DNA of 64,000 nt from Lysobacteraceae bacterium NML93-0793 (GCA_002324875.1 NTJG01000008.1:1-64000), one strand, 5' to 3'; shown: positions 1 through 9,627, numbered from the stretch's first letter. Notes: a model not told the origin generated them from the sequence alone. Made by a program: numbers and translations.

Positions 1-1334
1 AGCGACGCGACCGTCGCGGCAACCGCCAGGACGGCAGCCCCCGTCAGGACGGCGCGCAGAAGTCCAGCGCGCCCCGAGATGAGGCCGCCGCGTCGCGCGA
101 GCCGCGCAAGGAGCAGCCCGCCGCCGAGCCGCGCAAGGAGCGCGCGCCCGAGCGTCAGCAGGAGCGTCGCCAGAAGCAGAAGACGCCCCGACCGCCGCGT
201 CAGCCCAGGCCCGAGGCCGAGAGCGAGGTGACGGCAGCTGCCGCCGTCGGTGCGGCTGCCACAGGCGCGGTCGAGCTGCCCGCCGCCGCTGCGGTCGACC
301 CCGCACCGCGCCCTGAAGTCGCCACGCCAGCGGTCGCTCCCGCATCTCCGGCCGACGCCGACACCCAGGCTGCTGCCCCCGGAACGATCGACGCCGTGCA
401 GGCGAGTGAGCTGGACGACGAGCAGAGCCCGGACGACGAGGCAGGCGGCAATGGCCGTCGGCGCCGCGGTCGCCGGGGTGGCCGTCGTCGGCGTCGCGGC
501 AAGGGCGAACCGGGCGCTGCCGGCGAGGAGTCGTCGAGCGACCTGGACATCGATGACGGCGATGAACCGTCGGGAATCGTGCCGTCGAGCCGTGCACAGC
601 CCGAGTTCGATTTCGACGACCTGCCGGCGGCTGCACCCGTGACGTCGCCCGCACCGGCGATCGCAGCGGCTTCGACGCCAGCGGCGGCACCGGCAGCGCT
701 TGCATCTCGCGACTCCGGCGCTGCCGCCGAAGCAGCCGCGGACGGGGCCACATCGCACGCCGCGGTGGCGGCCGAGCCTGAAACGGTCGCGCCGGCACGC
801 GAGGCCGCCGACTCGGTGGCACCTGCCGCGTCCACGCCATCGTCGGACATCGCATCGGCGCCCTCCACGCACGGGGCGCCGGCATCCCCGGATATCGGAA
901 ACGAGGCCGCCGCACCGGTGCAGCCCGAACCGGCAGCACCGACGCCGACGCCGACGCCGACGCCAGAGGATGCACCGCGCATGTCGCCGGTGTCTGCGAC
1001 GACGCAGACGGCCGTCGATGACACGGCGACCGAGGTCGCTCCGGCCGCGATTGCCGCCTCGGCGGTGACGCCGACCGAGGCCGCCGTGGTCGAGGACCGG
1101 CAGACCGACGCCGGAACACCGGCCCCGCAGACGTCACCGGTCGCCCCCGGCCTGTTCGATGCGCCTGCGGCGTCGCCCGCGGTCGCGCCCGAAGCGTCGG
1201 CTCCGGCCGAGGCTGCGGTCGCGGACGAAGACGCGGCTGCGGATCCCGCAGCGGAGGAGGCCGACACCGAGCGCGATGACACGACGTCCGGTGACGCTGC
1301 GCCCGAGACGCGCCCGCCTACACGCGACGCCTGA
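1..1334 (+). CDS. rne: RNase E-like protein, C-terminal part (5' end outside window)
   Basis: The reading frame is open from base 3 to the TGA at 1332-1334 and has no start in the window, so this is the 3' end of a larger gene. The translation is low-complexity. It runs from an Arg/Gln/Lys-rich stretch, through an acidic patch and an arginine cluster (NGRRRRGRRGGRRRRRG, about 450-500), into a long Ala/Pro/Thr/Glu-rich tail ending in RDA. This composition fits the disordered RNA-binding, degradosome-scaffold tail of RNase E, which processes rRNA and mRNA at the inner membrane. The catalytic half is not visible, so the identity is inferred from tail composition only; another Arg-rich, Ala/Pro-rich protein remains possible. 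A perfect terminator hairpin follows the stop. Confidence 0.55.
   Translation, partial: RRDRRGNRQDGSPRQDGAQKSSAPRDEAAASREPRKEQPAAEPRKERAPERQQERRQKQKTPRPPRQPRPEAESEVTAAAAVGAAATGAVELPAAAAVDPAPRPEVATPAVAPASPADADTQAAAPGTIDAVQASELDDEQSPDDEAGGNGRRRRGRRGGRRRRRGKGEPGAAGEESSSDLDIDDGDEPSGIVPSSRAQPEFDFDDLPAAAPVTSPAPAIAAASTPAAAPAALASRDSGAAAEAAADGATSHAAVAAEPETVAPAREAADSVAPAASTPSSDIASAPSTHGAPASPDIGNEAAAPVQPEPAAPTPTPTPTPEDAPRMSPVSATTQTAVDDTATEVAPAAIAASAVTPTEAAVVEDRQTDAGTPAPQTSPVAPGLFDAPAASPAVAPEASAPAEAAVADEDAAADPAAEEADTERDDTTSGDAAPETRPPTRDA
941..964 (+). repeat. Hexamer tandem repeat (GACGCC)x4
   Basis: Four perfect copies of GACGCC lie inside the RNase E-like tail and encode an alternating Pro-Thr run. 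The unit is a multiple of three, so copy-number change would lengthen or shorten the tail without shifting the frame. Confidence 0.85.
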
Positions 1335-1347
1335 CGCCTCCCGTGTC

Positions 1348-1382
1348 ACGACAACGCCCCGGTCCTGCCGGGGCGTTGTCGT
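1348..1382 (+). terminator. Rho-independent terminator after the rne-like gene
   Basis: A perfect 15-bp inverted repeat (1348-1362 / 1368-1382) with a 5-nt loop starts 13 bases after the stop codon. It is followed by a short TCCTGT tract. The stem is GC-rich; the U-tract is weak but the hairpin is strong. Confidence 0.8.
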
Positions 1383-1514
1383 TCCTGTCGTGTCGTCGCG
1401 ACTGACGTCCGTTGATGCGGCTGGCGAACAGCCGGAGCACCCGATGGCGACGTCGACCGCGCACATCGCGGCGGCCGAAGCCGGCAATCCTTCCAGGGAA
1501 CGTCTGAACAACTG

Positions 1515-1572
1515 CCGTCATCCCCACGGCTCTCCACCTCCGCACGGCTGTCGAGAGCCGCGGGGATGACGG
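1515..1572. repeat. Long imperfect inverted repeat (REP-like hairpin)
   Basis: Two 20-nt arms (1515-1534 and 1553-1572) are complementary except for one position and are separated by an 18-nt loop. The arms begin with CCGTCATCCCC and end with GGGGATGACGG. It lies between the convergent rne-like gene and the response regulator gene. It could serve as a bidirectional terminator or be a dispersed REP-type element; no U-tract is obvious. The rest of the 1383-1599 gap shows nothing else recognisable. Confidence 0.65.
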
Positions 1573-1599
1573 CCAAGAGCGGAATTGTTCAGGCCGTTC

Positions 1600-2247
1600 C
1601 TAGACCGTCTGGTCGGGCGCCATCACGCCGTACTGGCTGGCCATGCGCGCCAGCGCGATGCTGTCCTGGATCTGCAGCTTGGTGAACAGCCGGGACTTGT
1701 GCGTGTTGACCGTCTTGGCACTGAGGCTCAGGCGCCGCGCGATGTCTTCCTGACGCAGGCCCTGCACCAGCAGCATCGCGACTTCCAGCTCGCGGGGCGA
1801 GAGCGCATCGAACGGCGTGCCATCGCCGCCGATGCCCGACAGTGCGAGGTTCTGCGCGATGGTGCTGGCGAGATAGCGCTTGCCGCGTGCGACGTCACGT
1901 ACCGCGCGCACCAGCTCCTGCGCATCCCCGCCCTTGCCGACGTAACCCGAAGCGCCTGCCTCGATCATGCGCCGCGGCATCGGGCCGTCTTCGAGAATGG
2001 AGACCACGATGACCCGCGTCTCGGCCTGACCGCGCACCACGCGTTCGGTGACCTCGAGTCCGCTGATGCCCGGCAGGTGCAGATCGCAGAGCACGATGTC
2101 GGGCTTGAGCCGACGGATCTGCGGCAGCGCGAGCTCGCCGCTGTCGGCCTCGCCGACGATCTCGATATCGTCCTCGTTGGCGAGAATCATGCGCAGCCCC
2201 GCGCGCACCAGCGCATGGTCGTCGACCATGAACACACGAATCTTCAT
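1600..2247 (-). CDS. gacA: GacA/UvrY-type response regulator (LuxR/NarL family)
   Basis: This is a 215-residue protein. It has a receiver domain (about 1-120, with the DD pair after MKIRVFMV and the phospho-acceptor Asp in VLCDLHLPG) and a C-terminal LuxR-type helix-turn-helix (about 145-205; ALSPRELEVAMLLVQG, SAKTVNTHKSRLF). The sequence FDALSPRELEVAMLLVQG and the way the HTH ends resemble GacA/UvrY, the regulator paired with GacS/BarA that activates CsrA-sequestering small RNAs. I chose the ATG at 2247 because the receiver domain begins there and a GGGAG lies upstream; an in-frame extension to 2346 adds no domain. No sensor kinase is adjacent. It is convergent with the rne-like gene. The family assignment is firm; the GacA orthology is likely but not proven. 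Confidence 0.75.
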   Translation of the reverse strand: MKIRVFMVDDHALVRAGLRMILANEDDIEIVGEADSGELALPQIRRLKPDIVLCDLHLPGISGLEVTERVVRGQAETRVIVVSILEDGPMPRRMIEAGASGYVGKGGDAQELVRAVRDVARGKRYLASTIAQNLALSGIGGDGTPFDALSPRELEVAMLLVQGLRQEDIARRLSLSAKTVNTHKSRLFTKLQIQDSIALARMASQYGVMAPDQTV

Positions 2248-2342
2248 CCCGTCCCTGACTCCCTTCGGTTCCATCCCCCCGGCTCGCGAGGCTACGATGC
2301 GATCCGCCGCGGCTGCAAGTCGGGGAAACCCCGAGACCGCGG

Positions 2343-2927
2343 TCATCCGTCCGCGTGCGATGCGCCGACGAGATGGCGGATGTCTTCGACGATCTCGGCG
2401 GCCGGCTGATCGTATTGGAACGCGAGCCGCAGGCGACCATCCGGCCCGATCAGGTAGTTCACCATCGTGTGGTCCATCGCATACGACGAACTGGTCGGCA
2501 CCTCGCGATACGTGACCCGGAAGGCCTGGGCGACCAGACGCGTCTGCATGTCGTCGCCGCGCAGCGCGACGATGTCCGGGCCGAAGGCGCCCACGTAATC
2601 GGCGAGGATGGCGCCGGTGTCGCGCCGCGGATCGACGGTGACGAACACGATCCGCAGCGGCACCTCATCGGCCAGCGCGCGCCGCACCTGGGTCGCCTTC
2701 AACAGACTGGTCGGACACACCTCCGGGCAGTGCGTGTAGCCGAAGGACATCAGGACGTAGTCGCCGCGGAAATCGCCGAGCGTGACCGGCCGTCCCTGCA
2801 CGTCCTCCAGATCCAGCGTGCGACCGTAGGACACGCCGCTGAGATCCGTGCCGTGATACGGCCCGGGCGGCGGCGCACCGCACGCGGCGAGCAGCAGGAC
2901 GAGGCAGCAGGCGGACAACAGGCGCAC
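2343..2927 (-). CDS. Sco1/SenC-family copper chaperone lipoprotein
   Basis: This 194-residue protein has an N-terminal lipoprotein signal (hydrophobic stretch then LLLAACG, lipidated Cys at 16). The thioredoxin-like Sco domain that follows carries the CPEVCP copper-binding motif and the distal His in AMDHTM. Sco proteins deliver copper to the CuA site of cytochrome c oxidase on the outer face of the inner membrane. The thiol and His ligands are all present, so it should be functional. It lies between the response regulator and the aminotransferase on the same strand, with about 95-bp gaps on both sides, and no cytochrome oxidase genes are nearby. Confidence 0.88.
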   Translation of the reverse strand: MRLLSACCLVLLLAACGAPPPGPYHGTDLSGVSYGRTLDLEDVQGRPVTLGDFRGDYVLMSFGYTHCPEVCPTSLLKATQVRRALADEVPLRIVFVTVDPRRDTGAILADYVGAFGPDIVALRGDDMQTRLVAQAFRVTYREVPTSSSYAMDHTMVNYLIGPDGRLRLAFQYDQPAAEIVEDIRHLVGASHADG

Positions 2928-3022
2928 GACACGATCCGATCAAGCGACCGCACGTCGCGGCCTCCGTGATTGTAAGACCCCCCGCTGAAGCGGCCCTTGC
3001 GACCGATCGTCGCAGCCCGCCG

Positions 3023-4168
3023 CTACAGCGCCTGCAGGCGCGCGATGGCGGCGTCCAGCGTGGCCGGATTCTTGGCGAAACACAGGCGCGCCAGCCGCTG
3101 GCCGGCCGGTGGCTGCGCGTAGAACGGCGACAGCGGAATCGCTGCCACACCCTTCTCGATCGTCAGCCAGCGGCAGAACGCGGCATCGTCGAGATCGCTG
3201 ACCGCGGAATAGTCCACCAGCTGGAAATAGCCGCCCGGCACCGGCAACGCCTCGAGCCGGGTGGTCGCCAGCTGCGCGGCGAACGCATCGCGCTTGGCCT
3301 GGTAGAACGCGCCCAGTTGCTCGTAGTGCTCCGGTTCCTCGCGCAGCATCGCCGCGAACGCGTGCTGCGCCGGCGCGAAGGTGCAGAACACGTTGTACTG
3401 GTGCACCTTGCGGAACTCGGCGCTCAGCGCCGGCGGCGCGATGCAGTAGCCGAGTTTCCAGCCGGTGCAGTGGTAGGTCTTGCCGAAGCTGGACACGACG
3501 AATGCGCGGTCGCGCAGTTCGGGATGGCGCAGGATCGATTCGTGGCGCGCGCCGTCGAACACGATGTGTTCGTACACCTCGTCCGACAGCAGCACGATGT
3601 CGGTGTCGCGCAGCAGATCGGTCAGCGCGGCGATGTCGTCGGCGCCGAACGTCGCGCCCGAGGGGTTGTGCGGGCTGTTGACGATCAGCATCCGCGTCTT
3701 CGGCGTGATCGCATCGCGCACACGGTCCCAGTCCACCGCGAAGCTGCGTGGATCGAGCGGCACGTGCACGGCGACCGCGCCGGCCAGCTCGATCGCCGGC
3801 TCGTAGCTGTCGTAGGCCGGGTCGAAGACGATGACTTCTTCGCCGGCGCGCACGACCGCGTGGATCGCGTTGAACAGCGCTTCGGTGGCGCCGCTGGTGA
3901 CGGTGACCTCGGCGTCGGCATCGGGCAGGTGGCCGTAGACCCGCAGGGTCTTTTCCGCGATCGCCTCGCGCAGCGCCGGAATGCCCGTCATCGGCGCATA
4001 CTGGTTATGGCCGGCGCGCATGGCCTCGGCCAGCCCGTCCACGAGACGACGCGGCACCTCGAAGTCCGGAAACCCCTGGCCGAGATTGACGGCGCCGTGC
4101 TCGGCTGCCAGTTGCGACATCACGCTGAAGATCGTGGTGCCGACCTTGGGCAGCTTGGTCCGGATCAT
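3023..4168 (-). CDS. ybdL: Methionine aminotransferase (YbdL-like, PLP-dependent)
   Basis: This 381-residue fold-type I aminotransferase has the PLP Lys at 230 in SSFGKTYHCTGWK, the NSPHNPSG motif (about 164-171) and LLSDEVYEH (about 193-201). The N-terminal MIRTKLPKVGTTIFSVMSQL and NQYAPMTGIPALREAI match what I recall of E. coli YbdL, which prefers methionine as amino donor. In bacteria with a methionine salvage pathway this family catalyses the last transamination of KMTB to methionine. I chose the start at 4168 because it aligns with YbdL; an in-frame extension to 4279 is unlike the family. It is divergent from the DUF3293 gene, with 70 bp between them. Confidence 0.88.
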   Translation of the reverse strand: MIRTKLPKVGTTIFSVMSQLAAEHGAVNLGQGFPDFEVPRRLVDGLAEAMRAGHNQYAPMTGIPALREAIAEKTLRVYGHLPDADAEVTVTSGATEALFNAIHAVVRAGEEVIVFDPAYDSYEPAIELAGAVAVHVPLDPRSFAVDWDRVRDAITPKTRMLIVNSPHNPSGATFGADDIAALTDLLRDTDIVLLSDEVYEHIVFDGARHESILRHPELRDRAFVVSSFGKTYHCTGWKLGYCIAPPALSAEFRKVHQYNVFCTFAPAQHAFAAMLREEPEHYEQLGAFYQAKRDAFAAQLATTRLEALPVPGGYFQLVDYSAVSDLDDAAFCRWLTIEKGVAAIPLSPFYAQPPAGQRLARLCFAKNPATLDAAIARLQAL

Positions 4169-4238
4169 CGTGGTCTTTCCGTGGGATGCAGAAGGGCCAC
4201 GAGTGTACGGACGCCGACGCAGGGGATAAACCGCAGGC

Positions 4239-4721
4239 ATGAACGACCAGCATTCCATCGACGACGCCCGCCTGATCACGCTGCTGCATGCGTATCTGGC
4301 CGCGCGCTATCGCTGGCAGTCGCGGTCGGACTGGCACGACGTGGTCATCGGCCTGCCGACGCCGGGGCTCGACCTGCGCTATCCCGATGCCTCGAGCTAC
4401 GGACTGCTGTCGGCCTGGAATCCGCAGTCGGACGTCCGCGCCCCCACCGAGAACCGGCGCGCGGACAAGGCGCTCGAAGCCGAACTGGCCGCCACCGGCC
4501 TGCCCTGCATTCCCGCGTTCGCCAGCGCGGCCGACCGCAGCTGGCGGGAGCCGAGCTGGATCGTCTTCGGCATGCAGGTCGAGGCCTTCGACGCGCTCGC
4601 CCGGCGCTTCGGGCAACTGGGCACGCTGTGGTGGCGCCGCGAGTCTCCGGTGCGCCTGCGCATGGACGCACGCCGCCCCGAGGGACTCGAAGGCGACAGC
4701 GACGTCGACTGGCTGCGCTGA
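4239..4721 (+). CDS. DUF3293 domain protein
   Basis: This 160-residue protein has the hallmark AWNPQS followed by ENRRADKALEAEL, then a W.EPSW segment and a RRFGQLGTLWW segment, as in DUF3293. The family's function is unknown. There is no signal peptide or membrane segment, so it is probably cytosolic. It is divergent from the aminotransferase gene and 72 bp upstream of ccmA, so it may be read into the ccm operon. Confidence 0.8.
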   Translation: MNDQHSIDDARLITLLHAYLAARYRWQSRSDWHDVVIGLPTPGLDLRYPDASSYGLLSAWNPQSDVRAPTENRRADKALEAELAATGLPCIPAFASAADRSWREPSWIVFGMQVEAFDALARRFGQLGTLWWRRESPVRLRMDARRPEGLEGDSDVDWLR

Positions 4722-4793
4722 CGCGGCCTCTGCCAGCCCCTAAGATGACGGCGCGGCCGACCGGGTCGCCGTCTCCGGGCCCGTCACCGCCGC

Positions 4794-5432
4794 ATGTCCG
4801 TCACCGCCACCCCGCCGCTGCTCGCTGCCCGCGGTCTGTGCTTCCAGCGCGATACGCGCACGGTGTTCGGCCCGCTCGACTTCGAGGTCGCGGCCGGCGA
4901 GGCCCTGCTGGTGAGCGGCGACAACGGCGCCGGGAAAACCACCCTGCTGCGCGTGCTCGCCGGTCTGCTCGAGGCCGGCGCCGGCCGTGTCGAGGTGGCC
5001 GGCGCACCGGTGGCCCGAGCGATGCGCGCCGGCAGCATGGCGTATCTCGGCCATCTTCCCGGCCTCAAGGCGGATCTGGATGCCGAGCAGAATCTCGCGT
5101 GTCTCGCCGGCCTGCAGGGGCGTCGCGCGCATCAGGACAGCGCTCGTGCGCTCGCGGTCGTGGGCCTCGCGGCGCACGCGCATCTCCCGGTGCGGCAGAT
5201 GTCGGCCGGCCAGCGCAAGCGCCTCTCGCTGGCCCGGCTGTGGATGTCGCCGGCGCCGCTGTGGCTGCTCGACGAGCCCTACGCGAACCTCGATCTGCAG
5301 GGGATCGACCTCGTCAACCGCATGGTGCGCGCCCAGCTCGAGGACGGTGGCGCTGCGCTGGTGACCACACACGGCGCCTACGCCGCGCCACCGGTACGCA
5401 CGCGCGAACTGTTGCTGCGGGCAGGCGCATGA
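4794..5432 (+). CDS. ccmA: Heme exporter ATPase CcmA
   Basis: This 212-residue ABC ATPase has Walker A GDNGAGKT (about 42-49), signature [14 protein letters not shown] and Walker B LWLLDEP. It powers the CcmABCD complex, which releases holo-CcmE for cytochrome c maturation at the inner membrane. It is the first gene of a complete ccmABCDEFGHI cluster. Its stop overlaps the ccmB start (ATGA), which implies translational coupling. The length is normal for the family. Confidence 0.95.
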   Translation: MSVTATPPLLAARGLCFQRDTRTVFGPLDFEVAAGEALLVSGDNGAGKTTLLRVLAGLLEAGAGRVEVAGAPVARAMRAGSMAYLGHLPGLKADLDAEQNLACLAGLQGRRAHQDSARALAVVGLAAHAHLPVRQMSAGQRKRLSLARLWMSPAPLWLLDEPYANLDLQGIDLVNRMVRAQLEDGGAALVTTHGAYAAPPVRTRELLLRAGA

Positions 5433-6118
5433 GCCCGGTCGCGCCGACACTCGCCGGCAGTGCCCGCGCATTGCTCGCGCGCGATCTGCAACTGCTCTGG
5501 CGACGCCGCGGCGATGCCGCGCAGCCGGCCTTGTTCGCCCTGCTGGTGGTCGTGCTGTTCGCATTGGCGCTGGGCAACGAGGCCGCACTGCTGGCGCGGG
5601 TCGCGCCCGGTGTGCTGTGGGTCGCGGTGGTGCTGTCGGGCCTGCTCGCGCTCGACACCCTGTTCCGCAGTGACGCCGAGGACGGCTCGCTGGAACAGTG
5701 GATGCTGGCTCCGGTGCCGCTGGCCTGGCTGGTGCTGGTGCGCACGGTGTCGCACTGGGCCACGACCGCCCTGCCCCTGCTGGTCGCCACGCCGGTGCTC
5801 GCCGTCCTGCTCGGTCTGCCGCCGGCCCAGCTTCCGGTTCTGCTGGCCGGGCTGGCACTGGGCACGCCCCTGCTGAGCCTGCTCGGCGCGGTGGTCGCGG
5901 CGCTGACCATCGGCATGCGACGTTCCGGTATCCTGCTGGCGCTGCTGGCCCTGCCCCTGTATGTTCCGGTGCTGGTGTTCGGTGCCGGCAGCGTCGCGAT
6001 CGCGGCGCAGGGCCACGACCCGTCCGGCGGCCTGTTGCTGCTGGCCGGGGGCCTGGTCGCCGCGCTGGTACTGGCGCCGGTCACCGCCGCCGCCTCGATC
6101 CGCATCGCACTCGATTGA
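5429..6118 (+). CDS. ccmB: Heme exporter membrane protein CcmB
   Basis: This 229-residue, very hydrophobic protein has about six membrane segments. The N-terminal [19 protein letters not shown] and the [14 protein letters not shown] segment are typical of CcmB. It is the permease partner of CcmA. The start ATG overlaps the ccmA stop by 4 bases. The 117-nt gap to ccmC is the largest in the operon; I see no clear promoter or terminator in it. Confidence 0.94.
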   Translation: MSPVAPTLAGSARALLARDLQLLWRRRGDAAQPALFALLVVVLFALALGNEAALLARVAPGVLWVAVVLSGLLALDTLFRSDAEDGSLEQWMLAPVPLAWLVLVRTVSHWATTALPLLVATPVLAVLLGLPPAQLPVLLAGLALGTPLLSLLGAVVAALTIGMRRSGILLALLALPLYVPVLVFGAGSVAIAAQGHDPSGGLLLLAGGLVAALVLAPVTAAASIRIALD

Positions 6119-6235
6119 TCGGCCCCGCGACGGGTCTGGAGGGCCCCGTCGCGACGTGACACAGCTCGCCCCGCAGCCGCGTGCTCCTGCATGCGCGCGG
6201 AACCGCCAGCCCGCCACGCCTGCACGCATTGCCGA

Positions 6236-6997
6236 ATGAATCCGATCGTCCGCTGGTTCCATCAACTCGGTTCGCCCCCCGTCTTCGACCGCTTCGCACG
6301 GCGCTGGGCCCCCTGGGCCTACGGCCTGGCGCTGCTGACGATGGCCGGTGGGCTGTACGGGGCGCTGTTCGTGGTGCCGGCCGATTACCAGCAGGGCGAC
6401 AGCTTCCGCATTCTCTACATCCACGTGCCGAGCGCGTGGATGAGTCTGGCGGTGTTCGCGGCGATGGCCGTCTATGCAGTGATCGCCCTGGTCTGGCGGA
6501 TCAAGCTGTGCGAGATCCTGGCGATGGCCTGCGCCCCGATCGGGGCCGCGTTCACCGTCATCACGCTGGCGACCGGCGCCATCTGGGGCCGGCCGATGTG
6601 GGGCACGTGGTGGGACTGGGACCCGCGGCTGACCACCGAGCTGATCCTGCTGTTCCTCTATCTGGGCGTGATCGGGCTCTACGGCGCGATCGAGGATCGC
6701 CGCGGCGCGGCGCGCGCGGCCTCGCTGCTGGCGATCGTCGGCGTCGCCCTGCTGCCGGTGATCCGCTATTCGGTGGTGTGGTGGGATTCGCTGCACCAGG
6801 GCCAGACGATCCGCGTCTTCGGCGAATCGACGATCGATGCGAGCATGGCCTGGCCGCTGCTGTGGATGGTGGTGGCGACCAAATTCTGGTTCGTGGGCTC
6901 GCTGCTGGCGCGCGCGCGCGCCGACAACCTGCGCCGCGAGGCGGGCAAGGACTGGGTCAGGCGCCTGGTCGAGCCCGCCACGGGAGGATCCGCATGA
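6236..6997 (+). CDS. ccmC: Heme handling protein CcmC
   Basis: This 253-residue multi-pass membrane protein has the tryptophan-rich WWD motif ([18 protein letters not shown]) and conserved periplasmic His residues. It loads heme onto CcmE. I chose the ATG at 6236 ([12 protein letters not shown]) over one at 6191, because the added 15 residues (Cys/His-rich, non-hydrophobic) do not resemble the family. The stop overlaps the ccmD start (ATGA). Confidence 0.94.
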   Translation: MNPIVRWFHQLGSPPVFDRFARRWAPWAYGLALLTMAGGLYGALFVVPADYQQGDSFRILYIHVPSAWMSLAVFAAMAVYAVIALVWRIKLCEILAMACAPIGAAFTVITLATGAIWGRPMWGTWWDWDPRLTTELILLFLYLGVIGLYGAIEDRRGAARAASLLAIVGVALLPVIRYSVVWWDSLHQGQTIRVFGESTIDASMAWPLLWMVVATKFWFVGSLLARARADNLRREAGKDWVRRLVEPATGGSA

Positions 6998-7167
6998 GTT
7001 ATCTGGAATACGTGGTGGCCGCGTACGCGGTATTCGCCGCAGTGCTGGCCTGGGATTTCGTCGCGCCGCGCGTGCGCATCGCACAGACGCTGCGTGCGGC
7101 GCGGCTGCTGGCCGCACGTCGACGCGCGACGGCGGCCGCGCCGGTCGATGCGGAGCTGACCCGATGA
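6994..7167 (+). CDS. ccmD: Heme exporter accessory protein CcmD
   Basis: This 57-residue protein has one membrane helix ([20 protein letters not shown]) followed by a basic, Arg-rich cytoplasmic tail, as in CcmD. CcmD is needed to release heme-loaded CcmE from CcmABC. It overlaps ccmC and ccmE by 4 bases at each end. It is identified by position, size and topology. Confidence 0.88.
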   Translation: MSYLEYVVAAYAVFAAVLAWDFVAPRVRIAQTLRAARLLAARRRATAAAPVDAELTR

Positions 7168-7646
7168 ATCCCGTGCGCCGCCGCCGTATGGGGTTCGTGG
7201 TCGCCCTCGTCGCCGCCAGCGCGCTGTCGGTGACGCTGATCGCCTTCGCCCTCCAACGCAACATCTCCTATCTCTACACCCCGGCCGAAGTGCTGGGCGG
7301 CGCCGCCGGCGAGGCCGTGGCCTCGGGCCAGGCGCGCTTCCGGCTGGGCGGCATGGTGGCCGGCGATTCGTTCACCCGCGCCGAGGGCTCGATGGAGGCG
7401 CGCTTCCGGGTCACCGACGGCGACGCCGAGCTGCCGGTGCGCTACAGCGGCCTGCTGCCGGACCTGTTCCGCGAGCATCAGGCGGTCGTCGCGACCGGAC
7501 GCATGCAGGGCGGCGAGTTCGTCGCCGAACAGGTGCTGGCACGTCACGACGAGACCTACGTGCCCAAGGAAGTCGCCGACAAGATGGGGCTGGCCCACGA
7601 CCGCCACGGCGTGACCACACCCGCCGACACGGGCGTGTCGCAGTGA
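7164..7646 (+). CDS. ccmE: Periplasmic heme chaperone CcmE
   Basis: This 160-residue protein has an N-terminal membrane anchor (about 9-30) and an OB-fold domain. The heme-binding His sits in [13 protein letters not shown], a slight variant of the common HDENY. Heme is carried covalently on this His from CcmC to CcmF. The start overlaps the ccmD stop by 4 bases. The C-terminal tail is hydrophilic, as usual. Confidence 0.95.
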   Translation: MNPVRRRRMGFVVALVAASALSVTLIAFALQRNISYLYTPAEVLGGAAGEAVASGQARFRLGGMVAGDSFTRAEGSMEARFRVTDGDAELPVRYSGLLPDLFREHQAVVATGRMQGGEFVAEQVLARHDETYVPKEVADKMGLAHDRHGVTTPADTGVSQ

Positions 7647-7692
7647 CGCCGGTGCAGGTGGTGCGCCGCCCGGCCGGAACGCCGGGCCACTG

Positions 7693-9627
7693 ATGCTGCC
7701 CGAACTCGGCCAGATCGCGCTGCTGCTGGCGCTGGTGGCGTCGCTGCTGCAGACCCTGCTGCCGCTGCTCGGCGCGCAGCGCGGCCTGTCGTCGTGGATG
7801 GCGAGCGCACGACCGGCCGCCTACGCCCAGTGGCTGCTGATGTTCGCGGCCTGGGGGCTGCTGACGGCAGCGTTCGTGTTGCAGGACTTCTCGGTCCGCT
7901 ACGTCGCCGAGAACTCGAACTCGCTTCTGCCGATGGTCTACCGGTTCACCGCGGTGTGGGGGGGCCACGAGGGCTCGCTGCTGCTGTGGGTGTTCGTGCT
8001 GGCGTGCTGGAATGCGGCGGTCGCGTGGCGCTCGCGCTCGCTGCCCGACGTGGTGCTGGCGCGCGTGCTCGGCATCTTGGGCGCAGTAAGCTTCGGGTTT
8101 CTCGCGTTCCTGATCTTCACCAGCAATCCGTTCGAACGCATCCTGCCGATGCCGATCGACGGGCGGGATCTCAACCCGCTGCTGCAGGACCCGGGGATGA
8201 TCATCCATCCGCCGATGCTCTACATCGGCTACTCGGGTTTCATCGTGCCGTTCGCGTTCGCGATCGCGGCGCTGCTCGACGGCAAGGTCGATGCGCACTG
8301 GCTGCGCTGGACGCGGCCATGGACCAACGTCGCCTGGGGATTCCTGACGATCGGCATCGCGCTCGGGTCGTGGTGGGCCTACTACGAACTCGGCTGGGGC
8401 GGCTGGTGGTTCTGGGATCCGGTCGAGAACGCGAGCTTCATGCCTTGGCTGGCCGGTGCGGCGCTGATCCATTCGCAGGCGGTCACCGAAAAACGCGGCA
8501 GTTTCCACGGCTGGACGCTGCTGCTGGCGATCGCCACCTTCTCGCTGTCGCTGCTCGGCGCCTTCCTCGTGCGCTCGGGCGTGCTGACCAGCGTGCACAG
8601 CTTCGCCGCCGATCCCACGCGCGGATTGTTCATCCTCGTATTCCTCGGCATCGTCGTCGGCGGTTCGCTGCTGCTGTACGCGCTGCGCGCGCCCGACGGC
8701 CGCGACGGAAAGCCGTTTGCCGCAAGCTCGCGCGAAACCCTGTTGCTGGCCAACAACCTGCTGCTGGTGGCGGCGTGCGCAATGGTGCTGCTGGGCACGC
8801 TGTATCCGCTGCTGGCCGATGCACTGGACCTGGGCAAGATTTCGGTCGGTCCACCCTACTTCGGCCTGCTGTTCGTGTTGTTGATGGCGCCACTGGTGCT
8901 GCTGCTGCCGTTCGGTCCGCTGACGCGCTGGCAGAGCGAGGACGCTGCACGTCCGCTGCGCATGCTGCTGCCCTGGGCGGTGCTGGCGCTGGTGGCCGGC
9001 GCGCTCGGGTTCTTCATGGCGCCCCAGGGACCGTGGAAGGTGGCGATGGGCGTGACCGGTGCGGTCTGGGTGGGCGCCGGTACGCTGCGCTTCATGTGGC
9101 TGCGCCTGGGCACGGCGTCGAAACGCTTCACGCCCGAGATGACCGGAATGCTGCTCGGCCACCTCGGCGTTGCCGTGTTCCTGGTCGGAGCCCTGCTGGT
9201 CGAGGCGCTGAACGTGGAGCGCGAAGTCGCCCTCATGCCCGGCCAGACTTTGGAGATGGGCCGCGATGCCTTCGTCCTCGACGGCGTGGCGCACTACGAC
9301 GGCCCCAATTACGCGGCCGATCGCGGCACGGTGCGTATGTTCCGCGACGACCGCCTGGTGACCACGCTGCACCCGGAAAAACGCGCCTACGTCAGCGGCG
9401 GCCAGGTGATGACCGAAAGCGCGATCCGCCCCGGCGTGACCCGCGATGTCTATGTCGCCCTGGGCGAACCGCTCGGTGGCGGCGCCTGGGCGGTGCGCGT
9501 GCACATCAAGCCCTTCGTGCGCTGGGTCTGGGCCGGCGCGTTCCTGATGGCGCTGGGCGCGTTCGTCGTCGCCCTGGACCGCCGTTTCCGCCGCGTGCCG
9601 ACGGCGCGCACGGAGCCGGCGCCGTGA
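7693..9627 (+). CDS. ccmF: Cytochrome c heme lyase subunit CcmF
   Basis: This 644-residue protein has about 15 membrane segments and the WWD signature (WGGWWFWDPVENASFMPWL). A large periplasmic loop precedes the last helix. It forms the heme lyase with CcmH and CcmI, attaching heme to apocytochrome c. The start is 46 bases after ccmE. The end overlaps the GTG of ccmG by 4 bases. The length is normal. Confidence 0.96.
   Translation: MLPELGQIALLLALVASLLQTLLPLLGAQRGLSSWMASARPAAYAQWLLMFAAWGLLTAAFVLQDFSVRYVAENSNSLLPMVYRFTAVWGGHEGSLLLWVFVLACWNAAVAWRSRSLPDVVLARVLGILGAVSFGFLAFLIFTSNPFERILPMPIDGRDLNPLLQDPGMIIHPPMLYIGYSGFIVPFAFAIAALLDGKVDAHWLRWTRPWTNVAWGFLTIGIALGSWWAYYELGWGGWWFWDPVENASFMPWLAGAALIHSQAVTEKRGSFHGWTLLLAIATFSLSLLGAFLVRSGVLTSVHSFAADPTRGLFILVFLGIVVGGSLLLYALRAPDGRDGKPFAASSRETLLLANNLLLVAACAMVLLGTLYPLLADALDLGKISVGPPYFGLLFVLLMAPLVLLLPFGPLTRWQSEDAARPLRMLLPWAVLALVAGALGFFMAPQGPWKVAMGVTGAVWVGAGTLRFMWLRLGTASKRFTPEMTGMLLGHLGVAVFLVGALLVEALNVEREVALMPGQTLEMGRDAFVLDGVAHYDGPNYAADRGTVRMFRDDRLVTTLHPEKRAYVSGGQVMTESAIRPGVTRDVYVALGEPLGGGAWAVRVHIKPFVRWVWAGAFLMALGAFVVALDRRFRRVPTARTEPAP

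Noticed and set aside
200-1282. Ser/Ala-rich antisense frame in the rne-like tail
   Set aside because: Low-complexity mirror of an Ala/Pro-rich gene with no start context; the plus frame ends in a strong terminator.
7411-9504. A long antisense frame across ccmE and ccmF
   Set aside because: It is His/Gln/Arg-rich shadow coding opposite a well-defined CcmF with its WWD motif.
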